Shown here: positions 25,112 to 36,957 of the stretch, piece after piece
Numbering within the stretch: the first letter of the stretch is position 1
Layout of the letters: every line of letters begins with the position of its first letter
NCBI RefSeq assembly: GCF_016863495.1
Contig: NZ_BOOZ01000014.1
Span: 124,001 to 188,000, forward strand
DNA length: 64,000 nucleotides
From: Micromonospora andamanensis
GTDB taxonomy: Bacteria > Actinomycetota > Actinomycetes > Mycobacteriales > Micromonosporaceae
Reading direction: 5' to 3'
Translations under genes and position numbers: made by a program
The notes under the pieces: generated by a model
Told to the model about the DNA's origin: nothing
The model's database searches: none
What the model saw: only the letters and a program-made list of their open reading frames with translations

Positions 25112-26572
25112 ATGGCGGCACGCCGCCCACTGCAACAGACCACCCCGCCCGCCCTCCCGACCTTCGCCGACCTGGGCGTGCCCGAGGCACTCACCCGGGT
25201 ACTGGCCGCGACCGGGGTGGACCGGCCGTTCCCGATCCAGGCCGCCACACTGCCCGACGCGCTTGCCGGTCGGGACGTGCTCGGCCGGGGCCGCACCGGT
25301 TCGGGCAAGACATACGCCTTCGTCCTGGCCGTGCTCACCCGGCTGGCCGCCACCGCCACGCCGCGCCGGCCCGGACGCCCGCGGGCGCTCATCCTCGCGC
25401 CCACCCGGGAACTGGCCAGCCAGATCGACAGCGTGATGGCACCGCTGGCGCAGGCGCTGTCGCTGCGCACCATGACGGTGTTCGGCGGCGTCGCCGCCCG
25501 GCCGCAGATCACCGCGCTGCGCGCCGGGGTCGACATCCTGGTGGCCTGCCCGGGCCGGCTCGCCGACCACGTGCAGGCCGGCCACGCCCACCTGGACGCC
25601 GTCGAGATCAGCGTGCTCGACGAGGCCGACCACATGGCCGACCTCGGGTTCCTGCCGACCGTACGCCGGCTGCTGGAGCTGACCCCGCGCGGCGGGCAAC
25701 GGCTGCTCTTCTCCGCCACCCTGGATTCCGGCGTCGACGTGCTGGTCCGGCGGTTCCTCACCGATCCGGTGGTGCACAGCGTCGACTCGACCAAGTCGCC
25801 GGTCGCCGCGATGACGCACCATGTGCTGCACGTGCACGCCGACGACCGGTTCGCGGTGCTTGTCGACCTGACCGCCGCGCCCGGGCGGACCGTGGTGTTC
25901 ACCCGCACCAAGCGAGGTGCCAAGACCCTGACCCGCCGGCTGGTCGCGGCCGGAGTGGCCGCGGTGGAGCTGCACGGCAACCTGGCCCAGGGCGCGCGCA
26001 CCAGGAACCTCAAGGCGTTCTCCGACGGTACGGTGCGGACGCTCGTGGCCACCGACATCGCGGCCCGGGGCATCCACGTCGACGACGTGGCCCTCGTCGT
26101 GCACGCCGATCCGCCGGTGGAGCACAAGGCGTACCTGCACCGCTCGGGGCGTACCGCCCGGGCCGGCGCGGCCGGGACCGTCGTCACGCTGATGACCGAC
26201 ACGCAGGCGCCCGAGGTGCGGGAGCTGACCCGCAAGGCAGGCATCGCGGCGACCACCACCCGGCTGCGTCCAGGGGACGCGTTGTTGCGGGAACTCGCCC
26301 CCGGGGAGCGGACGCTCGCGGTCGCGCCGGCCGCTCGGCCGACGGCCACCCGCCGGGAAGTGTCACCCGCACCCACCGGCCGGGGTCGGCGCGGCGGCAA
26401 GTCCGCTCAGACCGCCTCCGCCCGGTCCGCTCCGGCCGCCTCGGGCCGGTCCGCTCCGGCCAGTTCAGGGCGGTCCGCTCCGGCCACCTCGGCGCGCTCC
26501 GGCACCGCCCGATCCGGCGCGGCGGCCTTCTCCGCCCGGGCCCGGCCCGGCGGGCGTGGCGGCGGTCGCTGA
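25112..26572 (+). CDS. DEAD-box ATP-dependent RNA helicase (RhlE-like)
   Basis: 486 residues. All core motifs are visible: Q motif FPIQAATLP, motif I GRTGSGKT (about 62-69), Ia PTRELASQ, CPGR in place of the usual TPGR, II DEADHMADLGF, III SATL, IV VVFTRTKRGAKTL, V ATDIAARGIHV and VI HRSGRTARAG. Unwinds RNA structure or remodels RNPs; such helicases are often cold-induced, and the roughly 160-base structured leader fits regulation at RNA level. The C-terminal 100 residues are Arg/Ser/Ala/Gly-rich with an 8-residue repeat and probably bind RNA without specificity. Confidence 0.93.
   Translation: MAARRPLQQTTPPALPTFADLGVPEALTRVLAATGVDRPFPIQAATLPDALAGRDVLGRGRTGSGKTYAFVLAVLTRLAATATPRRPGRPRALILAPTRELASQIDSVMAPLAQALSLRTMTVFGGVAARPQITALRAGVDILVACPGRLADHVQAGHAHLDAVEISVLDEADHMADLGFLPTVRRLLELTPRGGQRLLFSATLDSGVDVLVRRFLTDPVVHSVDSTKSPVAAMTHHVLHVHADDRFAVLVDLTAAPGRTVVFTRTKRGAKTLTRRLVAAGVAAVELHGNLAQGARTRNLKAFSDGTVRTLVATDIAARGIHVDDVALVVHADPPVEHKAYLHRSGRTARAGAAGTVVTLMTDTQAPEVRELTRKAGIAATTTRLRPGDALLRELAPGERTLAVAPAARPTATRREVSPAPTGRGRRGGKSAQTASARSAPAASGRSAPASSGRSAPATSARSGTARSGAAAFSARARPGGRGGGR
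26423..26485 (+). repeat. 24-bp tandem repeat inside the helicase tail
   Basis: CGGTCCGCTCCGGCC occurs at 26423, 26447 and 26471, a strict 24-base period encoding the octapeptide RSAPA(A/S/T)S(G/A); a fourth degenerate unit follows. Copy number could vary between strains without shifting the frame. Confidence 0.75.
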
Positions 26573-26625
26573 GCGGCGACCCCGCCCGGGACACCCCACC
26601 GACACCCTGAACAGCGCTTTGGAGA

Positions 26626-26648
26626 GCCCGCCGGCATTGCCGGCGGGC
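26626..26648 (+). terminator. Terminator of the helicase gene
   Basis: Perfect 10-bp stem GCCCGCCGGC / GCCGGCGGGC with an ATT loop, followed by ATTTCCTT. Confidence 0.82.
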
Positions 26649-26664
26649 ATTTCCTTGCGCCCTC

Positions 26665-26706
26665 CCAATACCTAGAACTACTATGCCTCATAGTTCTAGG
26701 TATTGG
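26665..26706 (+). promoter_or_regulatory. PadR operator with 16-bp perfect arms
   Basis: CCAATACCTAGAACTA (26665-26680) and its exact complement (26691-26706) flank 10 bases that include ACTATG/CATAGT symmetry. A promoter TTGCGC (26655-26660), 18-base spacer, TACTAT (26679-26684) overlaps the left arm, so bound protein would block it. The padR start is 13 bases downstream, pointing to autorepression. Confidence 0.8.
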
Positions 26707-26719
26707 TGGTGGGAGGATC

Positions 26720-27094
26720 ATGAAAGTCACCAAGGATCTCGTCGCCGCCTCGGCTACGCCGATGGTGCTGGGCATCCTGGCCGACGGGGAGAGCTACGGG
26801 TACGCGATCCTCAGACGGATCAACGAGCTGTCCGACGGCGAGTTGGACTGGACCGAGGGGCTGCTCTATCCCCTGCTGCACCGGCTCGAACGGCTCGGTC
26901 ACGTGCAGTCGAGCTGGCAGTCGGTCCCCGGAGAGCGGCGACGCAAGTACTACCGGATCACCAACAGCGGCCTCGCGGAACTCGCCGAACAGCGACGTCA
27001 GTGGGACACCGTGGTGAGCGCCCTCAAGGCGATCTGGGTCGATCCCGGCGACGTGCGGCGTTCGGCGACGACTCCGCTCGGAGGTCTGGCATGA
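26720..27094 (+). CDS. PadR-family transcriptional repressor
   Basis: 124 residues from an ATG with GGGAGG 4 bases upstream. The winged helix is evident: PMVLGILADGESYGYAILRRI (helix 1-2), DWTEGLLYPLLHRLERLGHVQSSW (recognition helix and wing) and RRRKYYRITNSGLAEL. The short C-terminal helix puts it in the small PadR-s2 class. It overlaps the next gene by ATGA. PadR proteins of this pairing repress their own operon and respond to membrane stress or small molecules; the inducer is unknown. Confidence 0.92.
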   Translation: MKVTKDLVAASATPMVLGILADGESYGYAILRRINELSDGELDWTEGLLYPLLHRLERLGHVQSSWQSVPGERRRKYYRITNSGLAELAEQRRQWDTVVSALKAIWVDPGDVRRSATTPLGGLA

Positions 27095-28518
27095 CCACGT
27101 CCGGCGATCCCGAGGGCACGACCGCGACCGGCGGCCCGGACGGCGCGACCGCGTCACCCGCTCAGGAAGGGTTGGCGGACCAGTTCGCCCAGTGGCGACA
27201 CTACGTCCGACGCCGCCCGGAGTTGCAGCAGTCCGACGCCGAGGAGTTGGAGGACCACCTGCGCGGCTCGGTCGACGAACTCGTCGTCGCCGGCCTGCGC
27301 CCCGACGAGGCGTTCCTGGTCGCGGTCAAACGGCTCGGCGGCCTGGACGAGTTGTCCCGCGAGTTCGCCCGGGAACACTCGGAGCGGCTGTGGAAGCAAC
27401 TGGTGCTGACCGGCGGCACCGACGATCCGGATACCGACACCCGATCCCGGCGCGACCTGATCGCGATGATCATCTGCGCGGTCGGCGCGGCTGTGTCGGT
27501 CAAGCTACCGGAGTTGTTCGGCCTGGGTTTCCAACAGGACGGCGATTCCTACGCGCCCAACTTCGCGCTGTTCACACTGCCCTGGCTGGCCGGTTACCTG
27601 GCCTGGCGACGCCGGACCGGGAGGGCGCTGATCGGGGTGATGGTGGCGTTGTTCGCGCTCGGCGCGGTCGCCGCGAACGTCTACTCCCTCGGGGAGAACT
27701 CCCAGTCGCTGGTGCTGACCACCATCCACCTGCCCATCGCCCTGTGGTTCGTGGTCGGCCTGGCCTACGTCTCCGACGACCTGCGCTCGTCGCGACGACG
27801 CATGGACTTCATCAGATTCACCGGCGAATGCTTCGTCTACTTCGTCCTCATCGCCCTCGGCGGCGGCGTGCTGACCGCCTTCACGGTCGGGACGTTCCAG
27901 GCCATCGGTATCGACCCGGAGGGCTTCATCGCCAACTGGTTGCTGCCGTGCGGCGTGGTGGCCGCGGTGGTCGTGGCGGGCTGGCTCGTCGAGGCCAAAC
28001 AGAGCGTCGTGGAGAACATCGCCCCGGTACTCACCCGACTGTTCACGCCGCTGTTCACCGCCGCGTTGCTGGCCTTCCTGGTCGCGCTGGTCTGGACCAC
28101 CGCCGGCATCAACGTCGAACGGGAGGCCCTGATCCTGTTCGACCTGCTGCTGGTCGTGGTGCTGGGGCTGCTGCTCTACTCGATCTCGGCCCGCGACCTG
28201 CTGGCCCCGCCCGGCCTGTTCGACAGGTTGCAGCTCGCCCTCGTGGTCAGCGCGCTCATCATCGACGTGCTGGTGCTCTGGGCGATCACCGAGCGGATCA
28301 CCGAGTACGGCACCACGCCGAACAAGGCCGCGGCGCTCGGCGAGAACGTCATCCTGCTGGCGAACCTCGCCTGGTCGGCGTGGCTGATGCTGGGCTTCGT
28401 CCGCCGACGCACCCCGTTCGCGGCGTTGGAACGCTGGCAGACCGGCTACCTACCGGTGTACGCCGGTTGGGCCTGGATCGTGGTCCTGCTCTTCCCCCCG
28501 CTGTTCAGCTACCTCTGA
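27091..28518 (+). CDS. Permease-prefix-domain membrane protein, PadR partner
   Basis: 475 residues. Residues about 28-105 form a permease prefix domain (QFAQWRHYVRRRPELQQSDAEELEDHLRGSVDELVVAGLRPDEAFLVAVKRLGG), a soluble helical module commonly encoded next to PadR repressors. The rest has about nine or ten hydrophobic helices, with no ABC, MFS or enzyme motif. Translationally coupled to padR. It is likely a sensor or envelope-stress membrane protein; this is inference from the pairing. Confidence 0.85.
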   Translation: MTTSGDPEGTTATGGPDGATASPAQEGLADQFAQWRHYVRRRPELQQSDAEELEDHLRGSVDELVVAGLRPDEAFLVAVKRLGGLDELSREFAREHSERLWKQLVLTGGTDDPDTDTRSRRDLIAMIICAVGAAVSVKLPELFGLGFQQDGDSYAPNFALFTLPWLAGYLAWRRRTGRALIGVMVALFALGAVAANVYSLGENSQSLVLTTIHLPIALWFVVGLAYVSDDLRSSRRRMDFIRFTGECFVYFVLIALGGGVLTAFTVGTFQAIGIDPEGFIANWLLPCGVVAAVVVAGWLVEAKQSVVENIAPVLTRLFTPLFTAALLAFLVALVWTTAGINVEREALILFDLLLVVVLGLLLYSISARDLLAPPGLFDRLQLALVVSALIIDVLVLWAITERITEYGTTPNKAAALGENVILLANLAWSAWLMLGFVRRRTPFAALERWQTGYLPVYAGWAWIVVLLFPPLFSYL

Positions 28519-28611
28519 CCGTCTCGCAGCGATGGACCTGGGCTGCCCACGACGCTCGGGTCCATCACTGCCAGGCACGCCGGAACGCTACCCACACAAT
28601 CATCCCCAGCG

Positions 28612-29028
28612 CTAGGTGAGTCGGTCGCCGTCACGTTCCAGCTTCATGGCCGACCAGAGGTACGGCAGCCGCAGGGTCGCCCGCGCGACAAGCACCGGCA
28701 CCAGCCGGGACGCGTCGAGTGAACGGAAGACCACAGCCCGCCGGCCGGCGCCGTCCACCGAGTACAACCGGACGTTTGTCTCCCAGAAGCTGCCGAAGTA
28801 CGGCACGCCCGGCCCGAATCCCAGCCCCAGCCCGACCATCCGGAAGCCGATGAGGCCGACGTAGGTCACTCCGTCGAGTGTGTCGGCCCGGGTGCCGGCG
28901 GGCAGCAACGGTGCCACCCGCTCCGGCTCCACCGGCCAGTGCAGGAAGATCAGATCCTCCCAGCGCTGCCGAAGAATCGCGCGCCTGGATCCCCTGACCG
29001 GCGCGGCGTCGACGGGCTCGATGTCCAC
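28612..29028 (-). pseudogene. C-terminally truncated DUF2071 (YqjF-like) gene
   Basis: 138 codons from a GTG with GGAG upstream. The sequence matches the N-terminal part of DUF2071 proteins (RQRWEDLIFLHWPVEPERVAPLLPAGTRADTLDGVTYVGLIGFRMVG, then GSFWETNVRLYSVD). It stops at LERDGDRLT, about where the second half of the usual 230-250-residue domain should start, and nothing resembling that half lies downstream. It follows the GGDEF gene by 13 bases. A short functional variant cannot be excluded. Confidence 0.65.
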
Positions 29029-29041
29029 GTGTCGCTCCAGT

Positions 29042-30634
29042 TCAGGTACCGGGGTGGCGGCTGCTCGCCCGGTTGCCACCCGCCCGCTTCGCCGCGTACA
29101 TCGCACCGTCCGCGTGCGCCAGGGTCTCTCCGAGGGTGTACGCGGAACCGCCGGCCACCCCGACGCTCACCGTCACCCGCCACGCCAGCATCCCGGCCAC
29201 CGCGTCGACGGTCCGCTGGGCGACCTGCTCGGCGGCGCCCAGATCCGCTCCCGGCAGGATCGCGACGAATTCGTCACCGCCCAGCCGGGCGACGAAGTCA
29301 TCCCGGCGGACACTTGCCGCGATCACCTGCGCCACCGCCCGCAGCACGTCGTCGCCGGTGGCGTGCCCCAACGAGTCGTTGATGTCCTTGAACCGGTCCA
29401 CGTCCACGATCAGCACCGCCACCGGATCGGTCCCGGCCGCCGTCGGCGTGGCCAGGCGCTCCAGGAAGCTGTCCAGTCCACGCCGGTTGGCCACCCCGGT
29501 GAGCGGGTCGATCCGCGCGGCCCGTTCGGCCCGCTCGTGCTGCCACCGCAGCACGTCGTACGACTGCATGGTCACCGCCGCGTGCAGCCAGCGGTGCCGC
29601 TGCCGCCACAGCAGCTCGGCGAGCGCGTCGCCGTAGGTGAGGCCCGGCACCGCGTCACGCGCGCCGTCCTTCGCGAGCAGCACCGCGTGCGTACGGTGCA
29701 GCGCTGCGGTGATCAACCAGTCGTTGTCGGGCGACAGGCCGGTCACCGCCTCCTCGATGACGCGCAGCGCCTCGCCCGGCCGCCCGGACCGGCTGAGCGC
29801 GACCGCGTGGAACGGCCGGCACAGCAGTTGCTCCTGGTGTCCCTGTCCGACGCCGTGCTCCTGCAACGACGCCAGTACCCGGGGGATGTCCTCCGCCGCA
29901 CCGGCCGGGTCCTGGCGGTCGGCGCGGGCACACGCCGCGAACAGTGACGCGGAGAGCCGCCACACCTCCGCCTTGGGGCCGGAGGCTTCCGTCATCGCCC
30001 GCGCCGCGTGCTCCTCGGCCACCGTGGTGTGCTTCTCCGCCTCGGCGACCTGACCCACCTGGTACAGCTCCAGGGCCCACATCAGGTTGAGTTCGGCCAG
30101 GTTGCACAGCCACATCGCCCGGTTGCCGTTGTCCGGGTACCCGGGTCGGCAGGTCGTCTCGTACGCCGCCTGGAACTGGGGCACCGCCAGCTCGTAGAGC
30201 CGTAGCTTGGCGTAACCGATCGCGAGCCCGGTACGGGCGTTGCCCTCGATCACCGGATCGGGTTCGCCGGCCAACAGGGCCGTCTCCGCGCGGACGAGAT
30301 CCCGCAGGACGGCCTCGATGTCGTACTCGGCGATGTCGTGGTCGCCGAGGCGGAGCCGACGGTCGGCGCGCAGGGACAGCGCGCAGGAGCGCCACCCGGC
30401 GCTGTTCTCCCGCTCCGCGGCGACGAGCATCAGATCGGCGGCGGCGATCGCGGCACGGAGGTCACCGAGTCGGGTCAGCGCCACGACGCGGGCGAAATGC
30501 ATCGCCGCCGGACCGTCGCGCAGTTCCCCTGTCGGTTCCCGCAGCGCCGCGACCGCCTCCGCCAGGACTTGGGACGCGCCACCGGCCTGCGCCTCCTCCA
30601 GTAGCCGCAGGGCTCGGAGGGTCACATCGTCCAT
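29042..30634 (-). CDS. Diguanylate cyclase with helical-repeat N-terminal domain
   Basis: 530 residues from an ATG behind GGAGGAGA. Residues 1-355 consist of helix pairs resembling tetratricopeptide repeats and lack membrane segments, so the protein is soluble. Residues about 365-525 are a GGDEF domain (DPLTGVANRRGLDSFLERL) with intact active-site GGDEF at 452-456, and an RxxD inhibitory site (RRDD) exactly five residues before it. It should make cyclic di-GMP from two GTP and be product-inhibited. The repeat domain likely binds a protein or peptide signal. Confidence 0.9.
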   Translation of the reverse strand: MDDVTLRALRLLEEAQAGGASQVLAEAVAALREPTGELRDGPAAMHFARVVALTRLGDLRAAIAAADLMLVAAERENSAGWRSCALSLRADRRLRLGDHDIAEYDIEAVLRDLVRAETALLAGEPDPVIEGNARTGLAIGYAKLRLYELAVPQFQAAYETTCRPGYPDNGNRAMWLCNLAELNLMWALELYQVGQVAEAEKHTTVAEEHAARAMTEASGPKAEVWRLSASLFAACARADRQDPAGAAEDIPRVLASLQEHGVGQGHQEQLLCRPFHAVALSRSGRPGEALRVIEEAVTGLSPDNDWLITAALHRTHAVLLAKDGARDAVPGLTYGDALAELLWRQRHRWLHAAVTMQSYDVLRWQHERAERAARIDPLTGVANRRGLDSFLERLATPTAAGTDPVAVLIVDVDRFKDINDSLGHATGDDVLRAVAQVIAASVRRDDFVARLGGDEFVAILPGADLGAAEQVAQRTVDAVAGMLAWRVTVSVGVAGGSAYTLGETLAHADGAMYAAKRAGGNRASSRHPGT

Positions 30635-30684
30635 GCGGTCTCCTCCGCACCCGCCCAGGGAAGAACAGCCTGATGGTACGGTAA

Positions 30685-31917
30685 TCAGCTCTCTTCGATA
30701 GCCTCCGACCGGTTCGGACTCTGCGCCAGCGGTCGCCACGCGGCCAGCGTGACGACCCCCATCGCCGCTGCGGCGATCCAGAACGGTGTTGTGATGTCCC
30801 AGGTGCTGGCGATCAGGCCGCCGAGGAGGGACCCGACCGCCGCCCCGCCCAGATCCAGTACCGCGTAGGCGCTGCCGACCCGGCCGAGCAGCCGGTTCGG
30901 CACGAGTCGTTGCCGCAGCGACGCGACTGTGACTCCCCAGACCATGCCGTGCGCGCTGAAGACGACGAGCACGGTCACCACGACCCAGACCGCCGTCGTG
31001 GTGGCCAGGATCAGGTGCGTGACCATCTCGATGACCAGCCCGGCCCGCAGCACCGCGGTTCGTCCGAACGTCCGGACGAGTCGGGTCACCACCGCCGTGC
31101 CGGCCAGCCCGCCCACCGCGAACGCGGTGAGCAGGAAGCCGTAGCCGACGTCGGAGACGCCCAGCCGCTGCCGGCAGTAGAGCACGAACACCGCGAACGC
31201 GGCGCAGAAGGCGACGTTGCCCAGGCCCATGCTCAGGGCCAGGGTCCGCAGCAGCCGGTGCCGCCACAGCCACCGCACCCCCTCGGCGATCGAGCGGAGG
31301 ATCGGCGGGTGCGCGGCGGCCTGCGGAGCCGGCGCCGAGGTCGGCCGGATTCCGGCAAGCAGCGCCGCGGCGACGGCGAAGGTGAGTGCGTTGAGGCCGA
31401 ACGGTGCCGCCGCGGCGATGACGAACAGCCAGGCCCCCAACGGTTTGGCCACGAACTGGTTGCCGATCGTGAAGGTCGCGTAGAGCCGCGAGTTGGCGCT
31501 CGGCAGTCGGTCGGCGGCGACAAGCGACGGCAGCAGCGCACCCATCGCGGTGTCGGCGAGCGTCTCCCCGGTACCGAGCAGGAAGAGCACCGCGTAGCAG
31601 ACGGCCACCGTGACGGTTCCGGTGGCGATGGTGAGGGCCAGCGTGGCGAGCGCGAGGGCCCGCAGCAGATTCACCGCCACCACCAGACGACGCCTGTCGA
31701 GGCGGTCCACGTAGGCCCCGCTGAGCAGGGCGAACAACAGCCAGGGCAGTTGCTGTACGAAGACGGCACCGGCGATCAGCGCCGGGTTGTCGGTGATCGA
31801 GGCGACCAGCAGCGGACCGGCCGCCATGGTGACGCCGTCACCGATGTTGGACACCGCCGAGGCGGTCCAGAGTTTGGCAAAGTCCGCGCCCAGACGCGCG
31901 GATACCAGGGCACGCAA
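30685..31917 (-). CDS. MFS drug exporter (MFS_3, macrolide-efflux-like)
   Basis: 410 residues from a TTG at 31917 with GAGGAG 5 bases upstream. Twelve membrane helices in two halves; the loop GAYVDRLDRRRLVV after helix 2 is the MFS motif A variant, and GLGNVAF and RLVPNRLLGRVGSAY occur in the second half. The start WTASAVSNIGDGVTMAAGPLLVASIT is typical of the MFS_3 group that includes MefA and Tap. Upstream is a leader-peptide gene and a structure that can hide this ribosome-binding site, so expression is probably induced by a ribosome-acting compound. Confidence 0.88.
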   Translation of the reverse strand: MRALVSARLGADFAKLWTASAVSNIGDGVTMAAGPLLVASITDNPALIAGAVFVQQLPWLLFALLSGAYVDRLDRRRLVVAVNLLRALALATLALTIATGTVTVAVCYAVLFLLGTGETLADTAMGALLPSLVAADRLPSANSRLYATFTIGNQFVAKPLGAWLFVIAAAAPFGLNALTFAVAAALLAGIRPTSAPAPQAAAHPPILRSIAEGVRWLWRHRLLRTLALSMGLGNVAFCAAFAVFVLYCRQRLGVSDVGYGFLLTAFAVGGLAGTAVVTRLVRTFGRTAVLRAGLVIEMVTHLILATTTAVWVVVTVLVVFSAHGMVWGVTVASLRQRLVPNRLLGRVGSAYAVLDLGGAAVGSLLGGLIASTWDITTPFWIAAAAMGVVTLAAWRPLAQSPNRSEAIEES

Positions 31918-31922
31918 AATAG

Positions 31923-32003
31923 CTCCTCGAGCTGGCAGGGAAACGGCCGTCAGGGGACCGCTCCGCAGCGAGGAGCACCGTCACCGTCGGGGGACCGACG
32001 GTG
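31923..32003 (-). promoter_or_regulatory. Attenuator-like leader: SD/anti-SD pair and hairpins before the MFS gene
   Basis: In the minus-strand mRNA the MFS ribosome-binding site (31923-31930, CGAGGAGC) is perfectly complementary over 8 bases to GCTCCTCG at 31970-31977. A further hairpin, CGACGGTG / CACCGTCG with a 6-base loop, lies at 31982-32003. GGAGCGG (31959-31965) can pair with CCGCTCC inside the leader-peptide gene (32039-32045), which would compete with the anti-SD. This is the layout of erm-type translational attenuation. Confidence 0.65.
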
Positions 32004-32013
32004 GGCCGCAAGG

Positions 32014-32070
32014 TCAGCGCACGGTGAACTCTCGCGCCGGAGCGGGGACCGTGACCATGTCGAGGCGCAT
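32014..32070 (-). CDS. 18-residue leader peptide upstream of the MFS exporter
   Basis: MRLDMVTVPAPAREFTVR, from an ATG with a strong AGGAG 5 bases upstream, ending 97 bases before the exporter start. A 12-bp palindrome (TCCGTCGACGGA, 32082-32093) precedes its ribosome-binding site. The size, strong initiation signals and position before a drug exporter and SD-masking stem suggest a regulatory peptide on which a drug-bound ribosome stalls. No match to a named leader is claimed. Confidence 0.65.
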   Translation of the reverse strand: MRLDMVTVPAPAREFTVR

Positions 32071-32178
32071 CTCAACTCCTGTCCGTCGACGGATGTCGAA
32101 GCGGACGATAGTCTCCCGATCCGGCACCCGACACCGGTTTGCCGGGTCACGCTGCACCGTGATCGCGACGCGTGTCGA

Positions 32179-32184
32179 TACAGT
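32179..32184 (+). promoter_or_regulatory. -10 element of a likely leaderless transcript
   Basis: TACAGT fits the actinobacterial TANNNT -10 pattern and ends 6 bases before the GTG at 32191, placing the transcription start at or next to the start codon. No ribosome-binding site precedes that GTG. Confidence 0.5.
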
Positions 32185-32190
32185 GACCCG

Positions 32191-33456
32191 GTGGAGCAGA
32201 TCACCCGGCGGGGGTTCCTCGACGAGACGGTGGCCGTCACCCGGGAACGGGACGCCACCACCACCCACCTGTACCTGATGCTGCGCGAGGGCGGCGACAT
32301 CGGCGTGCAGTGGGAGCAACCCGGTGCCGACCATCTGCGGGAGTACCGCGTCGTCGACGCGGACGGACCCGCCTGCCCGCACTGCGTCATCATCGAGGCG
32401 GTCGTGGAACTGGCCCCGGTCCTGCCGCTCGACATGCTGCGGACGGCCCGTTCCCGGGTGCAGTACGAGACGGTCCTGCGCACCGGCATGCTGCCGGCTC
32501 CGGCGTTCGCCCGGCAGTCCGCCAGCCGTGAGGTCACCTGGCTGGGTGACTGCCACGGTGCGACGGGCAATCCGCACACCGGTGCGGACTGTGCGGAACA
32601 CGCGGCGATCGGTCCGTCGGTGGTCGACGACCCGCTCGACGTCGACCCGGTGGCCGTGCTGCCCCGGGCGCTGCGCGAGATGCCCGGTCCGATCGACGTG
32701 CGGGAGCGGCTGCGGCTCGCCCGCGACTGGCGGGACACCGCTGCCGAGGTGGCCCGCCGCAGCCGGTACGCCGAGACGGCCTGGGGTTTCCTGCGCGGTT
32801 GCGCGGTGCTGGGCGTCCCCGCCGCCGGTGTCCCGGGGGTGGTCTACGCCCTGGCTCCCGACGCGCCGGCCGACGAGCGCCCCTTCGCCGAGCGGTACGC
32901 GACGACGGTGCGCGCGCTGTCCGGTCAGACGTCCCTGAGGTACGCCGACCGGGTGTGTCTGGTGCCCGACCCGGTGCCCGGCAGTGAGCGGATGCCCAGC
33001 TTCGCCGGTGCTGTGGACATCGCCGCCGGCCAGCCGGTACGTACCTTGCGCCTGCCGTCGAGCCGCCGGCCGCTGAGTCGGCTCGGTCGAGGGATCCTGC
33101 TGCTGTTCGAGGCTCGGCACACCATGTTGACCCGGCAGGTCCAGCAGCCCCGGGACTGGGAGTCCGAGGCGGCGTTGCACGTCTTCGAGTTCGGCATGCT
33201 GGAGGAGGTCGGCGGACCCGCGTACATCTCGGCCGTCGCCGCCTACCTCGACGCGCTGCGCCGCGAGGGCGATCTGCTCGCCCAACCGCAGAAGGTCCTC
33301 GACCGTAAACGACGCAAGGCCCTCGCACAGGTCTTCGGTGACATCGACGACGCGGAACTGCACCTGTGGGGGTCGGTCGCCTACCGCAACGCGATCAAGC
33401 TGATGCTCGGTAGCCAGGCCGCCTTCGCCGAACACCTGCGACGGCAGGCGTCCTGA
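32191..33456 (+). CDS. Hypothetical protein, unrecognised family
   Basis: 421 residues from a GTG. I recognise no domain. The N-terminal 200 residues are beta-rich (TTTHLYLMLREGGDIGVQW) and carry CPHC near residue 64 and further cysteines at WLGDCHG and ADCAEH, possibly a metal site. The C-terminal half is helical and charged (HVFEFGMLEEVGGPAYISAVAAYLDALRREGDLL, then DRKRRKALAQVFGDIDDAELHLWGSVAYRNAIKLML). There is no signal peptide or membrane segment. It is divergent from the MFS leader and probably monocistronic, ending at a bidirectional terminator. Confidence 0.7.
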   Translation: MEQITRRGFLDETVAVTRERDATTTHLYLMLREGGDIGVQWEQPGADHLREYRVVDADGPACPHCVIIEAVVELAPVLPLDMLRTARSRVQYETVLRTGMLPAPAFARQSASREVTWLGDCHGATGNPHTGADCAEHAAIGPSVVDDPLDVDPVAVLPRALREMPGPIDVRERLRLARDWRDTAAEVARRSRYAETAWGFLRGCAVLGVPAAGVPGVVYALAPDAPADERPFAERYATTVRALSGQTSLRYADRVCLVPDPVPGSERMPSFAGAVDIAAGQPVRTLRLPSSRRPLSRLGRGILLLFEARHTMLTRQVQQPRDWESEAALHVFEFGMLEEVGGPAYISAVAAYLDALRREGDLLAQPQKVLDRKRRKALAQVFGDIDDAELHLWGSVAYRNAIKLMLGSQAAFAEHLRRQAS

Positions 33457-33498
33457 TCGCGACGGCGCCTGTCGACGCCGGACCGTGCGGTGTGGGCG

Positions 33499-33526
33499 GA
33501 GTGGGGTCGGCGTGCCGACCCCACTC
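33499..33526. terminator. Bidirectional terminator
   Basis: Perfect 13-bp inverted repeat GAGTGGGGTCGGC / GCCGACCCCACTC with two bases between, placed between the convergent genes ending at 33456 and 33532. Confidence 0.75.
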
Positions 33527-33531
33527 ACCCG

Positions 33532-36950
<3,419 letters not shown>

Positions 36951-36957
36951 CGGACGC

